Shown: one piece after another, positions 1-7,747 of the stretch | How the letters are laid out: the number at the start of each line of letters is the position of its first letter | Position numbering within the stretch: position 1 is the first letter of the stretch | NCBI GenBank assembly: GCA_900754715.1 | Contig: CAAEDX010000133.1 | Location: forward strand, 1-12,622 | DNA length: 12,622 bases | Source of the DNA: Erysipelotrichaceae bacterium | GTDB taxonomy: Bacteria > Bacillota_I > Bacilli_A > Erysipelotrichales > Erysipelotrichaceae | Direction: 5' to 3' | Made by a program: the position numbers and the translations under genes | The notes under the pieces: generated by a model | The model's database searches: none | Told to the model about the DNA's origin: nothing | Seen by the model: only the letters and a program-made list of their open reading frames with translations

Positions 1-828
1 CATCTTATCTTTTCGCGTGCGCTTTCCTGTGCCCGCACGATCCGCAGTGAGCTGCGCGCCGGTGAACGGCCGCTTTCGCTCGCTGCGCTGGGCATACAGT
101 TCCTGCGCCAAAAGACAGTCTTGGCAGAGCGATCGATCCTCATCCTGGGCGCAGGCAAGATGGCACAGCTCATACTGGCTTATCTTGATGACAGCGGGGC
201 CAGGGTGTCGCTGGCCTGCCGCAGCAAAGCACAGGCCCATGCGCTGTGCGAAGCGCATCCAAACTTACGTGTGATCAGCTTTGATGCGCGTGCCAAACTA
301 GTGCGCAGCGCGGATATCGTCATCGGTGCAACTTCTGCGCCGCATCTGGTCGTGCACGCTGCGGACCTTGAAGCAGGCAAGACACAGTTTTTTCTGGATC
401 TTGCTTCGCCCTGTGATCTTGATCCAGCCATCGCGACGATGGCCGGAAAGACATTGATCGATCTGGAGATGCTGAAACAGGCATCCAGCGTGAATGAAGC
501 GCGGCGCCGGCAGCTCATGTGTCAGGCATCTGCTTATATCGAGCCGGCGCTGCAGCGTTGCATGCAAGAGCTTTCGCTGGTCGTCTTGGATCCGGCATAT
601 GCATCGATGCAGGAGCGCTGTGAACAGATCTGCGCGCAGTCATATGACTTCCTGCTTCATCGTCTTTCGCTGGATGAGCGGGAACGTCATATCTTGCGCA
701 AGACGCTGCGTGCATCGCTGTTTCGCCTGATGCAAGAACCATTTCAGGCCATGAAGCAGCTAGCGCCGCAAGAGCAGGAAAGCTGCGCGGAAATGCTGCA
801 GAAATTGTTTGGAGGAGAGAGAAGATGA
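1..828 (+). CDS. hemA: Glutamyl-tRNA reductase, 5' end outside the window
   Basis: Reduces the glutamate on glutamyl-tRNA to glutamate-1-semialdehyde with NADPH, the first committed step of the C5 route to tetrapyrroles. The frame is open from the first base, so the gene begins upstream; 275 residues are visible. The first ~35 residues (with ALSCARTIRSEL and LSLAALGIQF) match the end of the catalytic domain. The NADPH-binding Rossmann domain starts near visible residue 43 with ILILGAGKMAQLI, and a helical dimerisation domain follows from about residue 165. The catalytic Cys lies in the missing part. The family motif around PRD reads ASPCDLDP here, so Arg is replaced by Cys, and the usual C-terminal NKLLH motif is also not recognisable; the protein is divergent. 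An internal TTG codon at 121 could be mistaken for a start but lies inside the fold. The stop overlaps hemC as ATGA. Confidence 0.9.
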   Translation, partial: HLIFSRALSCARTIRSELRAGERPLSLAALGIQFLRQKTVLAERSILILGAGKMAQLILAYLDDSGARVSLACRSKAQAHALCEAHPNLRVISFDARAKLVRSADIVIGATSAPHLVVHAADLEAGKTQFFLDLASPCDLDPAIATMAGKTLIDLEMLKQASSVNEARRRQLMCQASAYIEPALQRCMQELSLVVLDPAYASMQERCEQICAQSYDFLLHRLSLDERERHILRKTLRASLFRLMQEPFQAMKQLAPQEQESCAEMLQKLFGGERR

Positions 829-1727
829 ATATCCGGATCGCGACAAGGGGCTCACGCCTGGCTTTGCGCCAGAGCGAGATCGTCTGCCAGAAGCTGCAGG
901 CGCTGGATCCTGCCATCCATTGTGAACTGGTGATCGTGCGCACCGCAGGGGATCGCAACCAGCGCGATCCTTTATATGCCTTGGGCGGAAAAGGCATCTT
1001 TGTCAAAGAGATCGAAACATATTTGATGACGGGCAGAGCTGATCTCGCTGTCCACAGCATGAAAGACATGCCTTCAGCGCAGCCGGCAGGATTGTGTCTT
1101 GCGGATGCCTGGGAAGGAGAAGATCCCCGTGACGCGCTCGTGCTGCGCGAAGGGATCAGCGAGCAGCAGCTCCGTGCGCGTCCTTGTATCATCGGCACCG
1201 GCAGCCTGCGCCGCATGGCACAGCTGAAACGACTGTATCCGGAGGTGAATTGCGTCAATCTCCGCGGCAATGTCGAGACACGGCTTGCCCGCATGGAGGA
1301 GCAGGGCCTGGATGGAGTGGTGCTTGCGGCTGCCGGATTGAAACGACTGGGCCTGCATGCGCGCATCACCCGCTGCTTTGCGGAAGATGAAATGATCCCC
1401 GCGCCGGCGCAGGGCATGCTGGCGCTGGAATGCCGCGAGGACGATCACGTCCTGCGCGCCTTGCTGCGGCGATGCAGCGATGAAGCGGCCCGCAGGAAGA
1501 TGTTCATGGAACGCGGTTTCCTGAAAGCGATGCAGGCAGACTGCCATCAGCCAGTGGCTGCCTGTCTGCGTCAGCACGGCAGACAGCTTTCGTTCCATTG
1601 CATGTGGGGGAATGACCTTTCTCATGTGGCATACACGCAGGTGGAAGGAAGCTGCGGCAACGAAGCGGAACTGTTGAAAATGGCCGTGGAGCGCATTGAA
1701 AGACAGGTGAGAGCATGGGAAAAGTAA
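825..1727 (+). CDS. hemC: Porphobilinogen deaminase (hydroxymethylbilane synthase)
   Basis: Joins four porphobilinogen molecules into hydroxymethylbilane in the cytoplasm. At 300 residues it is about the normal size. Family motifs appear in order: ATRGSRLAL (6-14), VRTAGDR (38-44), GGKGIFVKEIE (54-64), ADLAVHSMKDMP (72-83) with catalytic Asp81, GTGSLRR (124-130) and NLRGNVETRL (145-154). The dipyrromethane cofactor should attach to Cys240 in ADCHQPVAA; the usual GGC is ADC here, but the Cys is kept. The ATG overlaps the hemA stop by four bases and is preceded by GGAGG at 811-815, with a nine-base gap. All key residues seem present, so the enzyme is probably active. It is the second gene of the operon and shares 13 bases with the next one. 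Confidence 0.96.
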   Translation: MNIRIATRGSRLALRQSEIVCQKLQALDPAIHCELVIVRTAGDRNQRDPLYALGGKGIFVKEIETYLMTGRADLAVHSMKDMPSAQPAGLCLADAWEGEDPRDALVLREGISEQQLRARPCIIGTGSLRRMAQLKRLYPEVNCVNLRGNVETRLARMEEQGLDGVVLAAAGLKRLGLHARITRCFAEDEMIPAPAQGMLALECREDDHVLRALLRRCSDEAARRKMFMERGFLKAMQADCHQPVAACLRQHGRQLSFHCMWGNDLSHVAYTQVEGSCGNEAELLKMAVERIERQVRAWEK

Positions 1728-3142
1728 TACTGGCCGGTGCTGGCTGCGGCAGCCTTGATCTGCTCACACTGCGGGCCTGGAAAGCCGTGCGTGAGGCTGA
1801 CTGCATCTTATATGATGCCCTGATCGACATGCGCATCCTCAAGCTGGCCAAAGAGACATGTGAATGCATCAATGTCGGCAAACGCAGCGGCCACCATCAG
1901 ATGACACAGGAACAGATCAACGCGCTGCTCTTGCGCAAAGCAATCGCGCATGCCCGAGTGGTGCGCCTGAAAGGCGGCGATCCTTTTGTGCTGGGCCGAG
2001 GCGGGGAAGAAGCGCTGTTCCTTCATGAACATGGCATCGAGACCGAAGTCATCCCTGGCATTTCTTCAGCCATCGCCGTGCCTGAGCTGGCTGGCATTCC
2101 GCTGACACATCGTACGCTGGCTCATGGCTTTCATGTCATCGATGCGCATGAGCCGCAGCGCATTCGTTTTGATGTCCTTGTGGCGGAAGGGAACACTTGT
2201 GTGTTTCTGATGGGACTTGCCCATCTCCCAAAGATCACTCAGGGACTGCTTAGGGCTGGAATGGATCCAAAGCTCCCTTCGGCAGTCATTTCTCAAGGCG
2301 CCTGCAACGCGCAGCAAGTGCTCTATGCGCCATTGGCACAGCTGGCTGACCGCTTTCTTGCAGCGCCGCTGCCCGCGCCGGCCATCATCGTGACGGGCGC
2401 TTGTGCTGCTTTGCATCCACAGCTGTATTCGCCTCTTCCTTTGCAAGGCGTGCAAGTCGGCATCGCTGCTTTTGGCAGCGGCGACAAGCTGGCATGGATG
2501 CTGGAGGAGAAGGGGGCAGTGGCCACCCAGCTGTGTATGGCTGAGGCCATCGCGCATCTGGATGCGCTGGATGAGATCAGCTTCACGGCATATGACTGGC
2601 TGATCTTTACGAGCCCGCGGGCCGTCAGCGCGTTTATAAGCTGGATGAAAGCGCGCGGCAAAGATGTGCGTCAGCTGGCACAGACCAAGATCGCTGTCGT
2701 CGGCAGTGCCTGTGCTGAATCATTGCAAGCGGTGCTTTTGCAGCCGGATCTCATTGCCGCTGTGCAGGACGCCGCGCATCTGGGCGAGCAGCTGGCGGAA
2801 ATGACAGGAGCAAACACGCGGCTGCTGCATCTGTGCGGAGAATTGCATGATGATGCGCTGCGTGCCCGTTTCGGCAGTCAGCTGCAGACCAGGGTCATTT
2901 ATCACATGAAACATGAAGTGCGGCTGGAAGCGTGCGGAAAGATGGATTATGTCATCTTTACCTGTGCCTCTGCCGCTGCTGCCTGTGCCGGCATGATCGA
3001 TGCAGCAAAAGCGATCGCCATCGGAGATCGCTGTGCGCAGGAACTGCGCCGGCAAGGCATAAAAGAGATCATCAGCGCGTCAGCACATTCGCTTGCCGGC
3101 TGCATAGACGCGCTGATCCAAGACAGGGAGGAAAAAAGATGA
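1715..3142 (+). CDS. cobA-hemD: Fused uroporphyrinogen-III C-methyltransferase / uroporphyrinogen-III synthase
   Basis: A 475-residue fusion of two enzymes. Residues about 1-240 form the SAM-dependent methyltransferase (SUMT) that makes precorrin-2 from uroporphyrinogen III. Motifs are LLTLRAWKAV (17-26), VGKRSGHHQMTQEQIN (54-69), VRLKGGDPFVLGRGGEE (83-99), PGISSAIAVPELAGIPLTHR (114-133) and FLMGL (164-168). Residues about 245-470 fit HemD, which cyclises hydroxymethylbilane to uroporphyrinogen III; HemD sequence is weakly conserved, so this half rests on length, FTSPRAVSAF-like blocks and position. Such fusions are known in Bacillota. The SAM loop, normally GAGPGD, reads GAGCGS here (8-13). 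The start overlaps hemC by 13 bases and has AGGTGA at 1706-1711, three bases upstream. The fused order lets one polypeptide make and then methylate uroporphyrinogen III. Confidence 0.93.
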   Translation: MGKVILAGAGCGSLDLLTLRAWKAVREADCILYDALIDMRILKLAKETCECINVGKRSGHHQMTQEQINALLLRKAIAHARVVRLKGGDPFVLGRGGEEALFLHEHGIETEVIPGISSAIAVPELAGIPLTHRTLAHGFHVIDAHEPQRIRFDVLVAEGNTCVFLMGLAHLPKITQGLLRAGMDPKLPSAVISQGACNAQQVLYAPLAQLADRFLAAPLPAPAIIVTGACAALHPQLYSPLPLQGVQVGIAAFGSGDKLAWMLEEKGAVATQLCMAEAIAHLDALDEISFTAYDWLIFTSPRAVSAFISWMKARGKDVRQLAQTKIAVVGSACAESLQAVLLQPDLIAAVQDAAHLGEQLAEMTGANTRLLHLCGELHDDALRARFGSQLQTRVIYHMKHEVRLEACGKMDYVIFTCASAAAACAGMIDAAKAIAIGDRCAQELRRQGIKEIISASAHSLAGCIDALIQDREEKR

Positions 3143-4116
3143 GCTTTTACAGAGGCAGGAGACTGCGCCGCAATGCCGTCATCCGCAGCATGGTGCGAGA
3201 GACGGTGCTGCAGGCACAGGATCTGATCTATCCGATATTCGTGGAAGAAGGAAGGCGCGGCAAAGCGCCGATCGCAGCCATGCCTGGCATCCATCAATAT
3301 GGCCTTGATGCTTTGCAAGAGGTCGTTGAGGAGATGCAAGCGTGCGGTGTGCGTGCCTGTATCTTGTTTGGCATTCCTGAACATAAGGATCATGCTGGCA
3401 GCAGCGCCAGCGATCCCCATGGCATCGTGCAGGAAGCGATACGTACGCTGAAACGGCTGGATCCGCAATTATATGTCATTGCCGACGTATGCATGTGTGA
3501 GTATACGGATCATGGGCATTGCGGCATCCTTGACGCGCATGGTGAGGTCATGAATGATGAGACGCTGACGCATCTGTGCCGCATCGCGCTTTCTTATGCG
3601 CATGCCGGCGCAGATATGGTAGCACCCAGCGATATGATGGACGGGCATATCCAGGCGCTGCGCAGCGCGCTGGATGAAGCAGGCTATGTCAGCCTGCCGA
3701 TCATGGGCTACAGTGCCAAATACGCTTCAGCGTATTATGGCCCATTTCGAGAGGCGGCACACTCCGCCCCGGCATTCGGAGACCGGCGTGCGTATCAGAT
3801 GGATATCGGCAATCGCCGTGAGGCGATGCGCGAGATCGCTGCCGATATTGCGGAAGGGGCAGACATTATCATGGTCAAGCCGGCGCTCGCTTATCTGGAT
3901 GTCATCCATGAAGCGGCGCAGCGTTTCGATCAGCCGCTTTGCGCGTATAATGTCTCAGGTGAATACAGCATGCTTCGTCTGGCGGTCGATCATGGCATCG
4001 TGAGCGAAGCCATCATCATGGAATCGCTGCTTGCCATCAAGCGCGCCGGCGCAAAGCTCATCATCACTTATTTTGCGCTTGAGGCGGCTCGTCAGCTGCA
4101 GGAGCAGAGATGCTGA
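3139..4116 (+). CDS. hemB: Delta-aminolevulinic acid dehydratase (porphobilinogen synthase), zinc type
   Basis: Condenses two 5-aminolevulinate molecules into porphobilinogen. The protein has 325 residues, normal for the family. The three-cysteine zinc site is visible in DVCMCEYTDHGHCG (Cys118, Cys120, Cys128), so this is the zinc-dependent class. The two Schiff-base lysines are Lys194 in GYSAKYASAYYGPFR and Lys247 in IIMVKPALAYLD. The C-terminal part holds YNVSGEY (270-276). The reading frame is open further upstream, to 2932, but the start at 3139 is preferred: it gives the family N-terminus (RRLRRNAVIRSMVRET), has GGGAGG at 3126-3131, seven bases upstream, and overlaps the cobA-hemD stop by four bases. 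Its stop overlaps hemL by seven bases, which indicates translational coupling. Confidence 0.97.
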   Translation: MSFYRGRRLRRNAVIRSMVRETVLQAQDLIYPIFVEEGRRGKAPIAAMPGIHQYGLDALQEVVEEMQACGVRACILFGIPEHKDHAGSSASDPHGIVQEAIRTLKRLDPQLYVIADVCMCEYTDHGHCGILDAHGEVMNDETLTHLCRIALSYAHAGADMVAPSDMMDGHIQALRSALDEAGYVSLPIMGYSAKYASAYYGPFREAAHSAPAFGDRRAYQMDIGNRREAMREIAADIAEGADIIMVKPALAYLDVIHEAAQRFDQPLCAYNVSGEYSMLRLAVDHGIVSEAIIMESLLAIKRAGAKLIITYFALEAARQLQEQRC

Positions 4117-5399
4117 GGCGTGAGAAGAGCGCGGCGCTGTTTGCGCAGGCGCAGCGCTGCATGCCAGGCGGGGTCAACTCACCGGTGCGCTCCTTTGCCA
4201 ATGTGCAAGAGGTGCCGGTATTCGTCCGCAGCGCGTACGGCAGCCATGTCGAGGATGAAGATGGCAATGTCTTCATTGACTATATCGGCTCATGGGGACC
4301 GCTGATCTTGGGGCATCGGCCCCCGTGCGTCATTTCCGCCTTGCAAGAAACATTGGCGCAGGGGACCGGTTATGGTCTGCCTACAGCGGCAGAGACAGCG
4401 ATGGCCCGGCAGATGATCGATGCATATCCAGGGCTGGAAGAAGTGCGCATGGTGAGCTCTGGCACGGAAGCGGCCATGAGCGCCATTCGCCTTGCCCGGG
4501 CATATACCGGCCGTGATGACATCATCAAATTTGCTGGATGTTATCACGGACACAGCGATTCACTGCTCGTGAACGCTGGATCTGGCGCTCTGACTTTTCA
4601 GGTGCCAAGCAGTCCCGGAGTGCCGCATGATCTGGCTTTACATACACACATCTGCCGCTATAATGATCTCGAAGCAGTGCGGCAGACATTGCGCGCATAT
4701 GAGATCGCCGCGCTGATCATCGAGCCGGTCGCGGCCAATATGGGTCTCATCTTGCCAGATGAAGGCTTCTTGCGGCAGCTGCGCGAGCTGTGTGATGCAC
4801 ATGGGACCCTGCTCATCTTTGATGAGGTGATCACGGGCTTTCGGCTCAGCTATGGCGGCGCCGCGCGATACTTTGGCGTCACGCCGGACCTGGCTTGTTT
4901 CGGCAAGGTCATCGGCGGCGGCCTTCCGGTCGGCGCTTATGGCGGAAGGCGCAAGATCATGGAGATGATCGCGCCTTGCGGCCCAGTGTACCAGGCAGGC
5001 ACGCTGTCAGGCAATCCGCTGGCGATGCAGGCAGGTCTGGCACAGCTGCGCTGGCTGCATGATCATCCGGACATCTATGCGCAGCTGGAGCAAAAAGGAC
5101 ATTATTTGCAACGCTGCGCGCAGGAAAGCGCTGCCCGCTATGGCGTTTTGCTGCAAGTGCATCAGCTTGGTTCGCTGCTTTGTCTGTTCTTCACTGATCA
5201 GACGGTCCGCTGTGATGAAGATGTCATGAAATGCGACACTGCACGCTTTGGCCGTTTCTTTCATCTGATGCTGGAACAAGGCATCCTCATCAGTCCTTCA
5301 CAGTATGAGGTGCTCTTCGTGAGTGCTGCGCATACGCAGGATGACTTGGAACAGACTGCCCGGGCCATCGACCATGCCTTGAAGGAACTGGCCGCATGA
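4110..5399 (+). CDS. hemL: Glutamate-1-semialdehyde 2,1-aminomutase
   Basis: A PLP-dependent class III aminotransferase-fold enzyme that turns glutamate-1-semialdehyde into 5-aminolevulinate, working just after HemA. It has 429 residues, the usual length. Visible motifs are MPGGVNSPVRSF (18-29), YIGSWGPLILGH (58-69), SSGTEAAMSAIRLARAYTGR (116-135), YHGHSD (145-150), LIFDEVITGFR (235-245) and the PLP-binding Lys266 in FGKVIGGGLPVGAYGG, followed by GPVYQAGTLSGNP (291-303). The start has AGGAG at 4099-4103, six bases upstream, and overlaps hemB. The last bases ATGA are shared with the next gene. No key residue is missing. Confidence 0.97.
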   Translation: MLRREKSAALFAQAQRCMPGGVNSPVRSFANVQEVPVFVRSAYGSHVEDEDGNVFIDYIGSWGPLILGHRPPCVISALQETLAQGTGYGLPTAAETAMARQMIDAYPGLEEVRMVSSGTEAAMSAIRLARAYTGRDDIIKFAGCYHGHSDSLLVNAGSGALTFQVPSSPGVPHDLALHTHICRYNDLEAVRQTLRAYEIAALIIEPVAANMGLILPDEGFLRQLRELCDAHGTLLIFDEVITGFRLSYGGAARYFGVTPDLACFGKVIGGGLPVGAYGGRRKIMEMIAPCGPVYQAGTLSGNPLAMQAGLAQLRWLHDHPDIYAQLEQKGHYLQRCAQESAARYGVLLQVHQLGSLLCLFFTDQTVRCDEDVMKCDTARFGRFFHLMLEQGILISPSQYEVLFVSAAHTQDDLEQTARAIDHALKELAA

Positions 5400-6601
5400 G
5401 CGTCGCTGTCGCATTGCATCTGCGCGGACAAAAGGTGCTCATCGTCGGGGGCGGCAAGGTGGCGCTGCGCAAGGCTGAGCAGTTTATTCAGGAACAAGCA
5501 GAGGTCACGGTGCTGGCATTTACCTTTGTTGCTGGCTTTGATGCGCTGGCGCTCCGGCTGATCAAGGGACATTATGCCCCAGAATGGCTGCAGGGACAGT
5601 TCCTTGTCTATGCGGCCAGCGATGATGCGGGGCTCAATGCGCGCGTCATTCGTGATGCCCGCGCGCTGGGCATCTTGTGCGGCAGCGCGACACAAGATGC
5701 AGCAGCGCTGTTCACCTCGCTGCGCCAGCATGAGGAAGAGACCTACATGCTGGCTTTGTCTACGCACGGACATGCTATTGCCTTGGGCAAGGAAATGATG
5801 GATGCATGCTGCTTGCACATTCAGGAGCGCTTTGGCAGACGCCTTGCTCTGCTGGCGGATATCCATGCGCTGCTGGGGGAACGCTTTGTGCCGCTGCGCC
5901 CTTTTCTGGCGCAGCAGGAAGAAGAAAAGCTCGTCGTGTTTAGAGCGATGCTGCGAAACGGCAAAGCGACAGTCTATGTGTTTCATGGCAGCGATGAGGA
6001 ACGTGCGATCACGCAGCTGCGCAAAGTGTTCTGGTCTGTCGATGGCGAGGCGCGCTGCTTCTGTTTTGCCAGCCGACGCGTGAATGCGCGCTGCCCGCAT
6101 GTGCTGAGCCTGGACGAACTGGCTTATTTTGCCCGTGCGCTGCGCGATCTGATCACCTTCCATTTCCAGCTGGCGTTCGTGCAGCAGCGGCAGCTGTATG
6201 ACGCTGCGTTGGCACAGCTGGATGGGCTGGGAAAGATCGCCTCGTTCTGGATGGATGCGGCTGCATGCGAGATGCTGGCCCATGACGCGGCACGGGCGGC
6301 AGATGGCGCACGAGTCTTGTTCATCACGCATCATCCGTTTGCGCGGCTGAAAAAGATCGCTGATCGACATGGGATGATGTGCATCGCCTTGCGCGATGAG
6401 CTCCCGGACATCCAGGGAAGGGTGCTGCTCATCGCGGTGTTCATGAGCTATGGCGCGCACGTGCGAAAAGATCTGTTTGAAGGAGAAAGCTCGATCGCTG
6501 CCAAGCTGCGCGCTAAAGGCTGCATGGTCGATTGTGACATTTGCTCACTTTGTGAACGGCCATGGGTGATCCAGCGGCTGCTGCGCATAGAAACAGATTG
6601 A
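5396..6601 (+). CDS. Precorrin-2 dehydrogenase-like domain fused to a CbiK/CbiX-like chelatase domain
   Basis: This 401-residue protein probably completes sirohydrochlorin synthesis and metal insertion. Residues 1-185 resemble the N-terminal half of CysG, Met8 and SirC: VLIVGGGKVALRKAE (14-28) is the NAD-binding loop, and a helical dimerisation region follows. Residues about 189-396 resemble class II chelatases: VYVFHGSDEE (193-202), LFITHHPFA (308-316), and a CbiK-like end with GAHVRKDLFEG (353-363) and CSLCERPWVIQRLL (383-396). His312/313 and His355 sit where CbiK has metal-binding histidines. Eye alignment with E. coli CysG puts Thr98 where Asp104 is and Ala127 where Ser128 is, so the first domain may have altered activity. 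The gene overlaps hemL by ATGA, has AAGGA at 5382-5386, nine bases upstream, and is the last of the operon. Whether iron or cobalt is inserted cannot be told. Confidence 0.75.
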   Translation: MSVAVALHLRGQKVLIVGGGKVALRKAEQFIQEQAEVTVLAFTFVAGFDALALRLIKGHYAPEWLQGQFLVYAASDDAGLNARVIRDARALGILCGSATQDAAALFTSLRQHEEETYMLALSTHGHAIALGKEMMDACCLHIQERFGRRLALLADIHALLGERFVPLRPFLAQQEEEKLVVFRAMLRNGKATVYVFHGSDEERAITQLRKVFWSVDGEARCFCFASRRVNARCPHVLSLDELAYFARALRDLITFHFQLAFVQQRQLYDAALAQLDGLGKIASFWMDAAACEMLAHDAARAADGARVLFITHHPFARLKKIADRHGMMCIALRDELPDIQGRVLLIAVFMSYGAHVRKDLFEGESSIAAKLRAKGCMVDCDICSLCERPWVIQRLLRIETD

Positions 6602-6644
6602 ATGGACATGCAATGGCTTTGCTCAGGCGCATCTATGGCGATCA

Positions 6645-6670
6645 CGCGCTCTTTGCGGGCGCGCTTTTTT
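6645..6670 (+). terminator. Terminator of the hem operon
   Basis: A 7-bp stem (CGCGCTC / GGGCGCG with one G-T pair) around a TTTGC loop, followed by C and six T. It lies 43 bases after the stop of the last hem gene. Confidence 0.85.
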
Positions 6671-6678
6671 CTGCCATT

Positions 6679-6707
6679 TTGACGGAATCCGGGGTGCTTG
6701 TTATGAT
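6679..6707 (+). promoter_or_regulatory. Sigma-A-type promoter upstream of the decayed radical SAM gene
   Basis: TTGACG (-35, 6679-6684) and TATGAT (-10, 6702-6707) are separated by exactly 17 bases, one mismatch from consensus in each box. It starts nine bases after the T-run of the hem terminator, so it should open a new transcription unit. No intact reading frame follows it; the only coding remnant downstream is the radical SAM pseudogene. Confidence 0.7.
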
Positions 6708-6715
6708 ATAGTCAA

Positions 6716-6727
6716 ATGATCGATCAT
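6716..6727. promoter_or_regulatory. 12-bp perfect palindrome at the expected transcription start (candidate operator)
   Basis: ATGATCGATCAT is its own reverse complement and begins nine bases after the -10 box, covering roughly +2 to +14. A repressor dimer bound here would block initiation. The regulator is not known and no regulator gene is visible nearby. Confidence 0.45.
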
Positions 6728-6954
6728 GAATGATAGACATACACGATATCTTGGATGCATGACAAACAGATATTGTCATGGGGCGGGCGAAAGACTGATG
6801 GAGCGCACGCTTTGCTTTAGAAAATGGATGGAGCTTGATGAAACGAGATATCAAGTTGTGCATATCCGGAAGACGACACAAGGATCGGGATGCGCTTTCT
6901 GTTCTTCGTAAAGCTGAGCTGCGCAGAAAACGTGCTTGTCTCGATCGGCAGAGG
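6728..6954. other. Stretch with no recognised gene
   Basis: Between the promoter and the radical SAM remnant I recognise no protein family. A frame is open from 6835 into the remnant, but the first ~40 residues (lysine- and arginine-rich, with RRHKDRDALS) match nothing I know. It may be remains of a gene that once preceded the radical SAM gene. Confidence 0.4.
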
Positions 6955-7629
6955 GTCGTTTTGAACTGTGGCTGCGGCCTTGAAAGTCAGATCTTATCGG
7001 AAGGGATCGCTGCCGCAAAAAGCTGCTGCCTCGTTCATGAATCGCTTTGCCAACCATCTGTAACCATGGGCACGTTTCTGGATGTGAAACACTGGCCAGT
7101 GATCCGTCAACCAGAACGCTATGCCGGAAAGAAGCTGTTCATCGGCTTCGTCACAGATCTTTATAGCCGCAGGAGCAGACCTATCGGCGTACCTGTGCCT
7201 TGCTCAGGCACTGGGGTGAAGCTGACCATCGCCGCCAAGAACGATCTGATCCGGGCTTCCCCTGATGCCAGAGTATCTTTGCCTGTCAATACGCTGGATG
7301 AAGCATTCAAAAATGATATGGATGATGCAGTCAGCATCGCGCGATGGCTAGACGTTTCATGACGCTGGTGTGCGCACCTCTTGTTTCATCTCTTCCACCT
7401 CTCGGCATCACTGATGTGAAGGTCCTGGCTGCTGCCCTTGTACCGATCTATCACAAAGGAAATCGCATGTATTGGCGCTTCGGGATAGGAAACTGAGGCG
7501 CTATGCCACCGAGATCGGACTGAATCATGTGGTCAATGAAGACAGCATGCAGCGGCGCCGCTCATCGTGAACAGTTTTTCTGCAAAAGATCAAAAGATCT
7601 GCGCGAAAAAGGGTGACTGTCATATCTGA
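6955..7629 (+). pseudogene. Decayed radical SAM protein gene (resembles 'radical SAM mobile pair protein B')
   Basis: Family blocks appear in order but in changing frames. ASFMNRFANH is at 7028-7057, ended by TAA. MGTFLDVKHWPVI, ERYAGKKLFIGFVTD and TLDEAFKNDMDDAVSIAR lie in another frame from 7066 to about 7345. FHDAGVRTSCFIS starts at 7355, PPLGITDVKVL at 7395, and IYHKGNRMYW follows in the same frame. DRKLRRYATEIGLNHVVNEDS starts at 7484, and APLIVNSF is in a last frame ending with TGA at 7627-7629. From memory of the family, the region with the CxxxCxxC iron-sulfur motif is damaged by a deletion near 6990-7020, and about 40 residues are lost between ITDVKVL and IYHKGNR. The family is usually encoded beside a partner radical SAM gene; none is seen. 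The exact 5' end is uncertain. No function can remain. Confidence 0.7.
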
Positions 7630-7700
7630 ATACAGCGGGATCGCTTTCGCAAGAACAGCATCGTTCAGCAGCATCATACGCATCTTCATTGCCAAAGAAA

Positions 7701-7728
7701 GAAAACCAGGTCATGGCCTGGCTTTTTT
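7701..7728. terminator. Two-way terminator between the pseudogene and the anti-sigma gene
   Basis: CCAGGT / GCCTGG form a 6-bp stem around CATG. On the + strand CTTTTTT follows; on the - strand the A-rich flank gives a T-rich tail. It can serve both the pseudogene transcript and the sigma/anti-sigma operon, which ends 20 bases away. Confidence 0.75.
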
Positions 7729-7747
7729 CAATGAGGTGACAATGTGT

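Noticed and set aside
515..1417. Long open frame (300 codons) on the - strand across hemA and hemC
   Set aside because: It lies antisense to two genes with clear family motifs, has low-complexity Ala/Arg/Ser-rich composition, and has no ribosome binding site.
2932..3138. N-terminal extension of hemB by 69 codons
   Set aside because: The extension overlaps the HemD coding region, is Cys/Arg-rich and not found in the HemB family; the ATG at 3139 has a strong ribosome site.
5261..6460. 399-codon - strand open frame opposite hemL and the fusion gene
   Set aside because: Composition is Gln/His/Arg-rich, typical of the reverse complement of a G+C-rich gene, and it matches no family I know.
6726..6911. 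Small + strand open frame (61 codons) after the palindrome
   Set aside because: Its start lies inside the candidate operator, it has no good ribosome site, and the residues match nothing recognisable.
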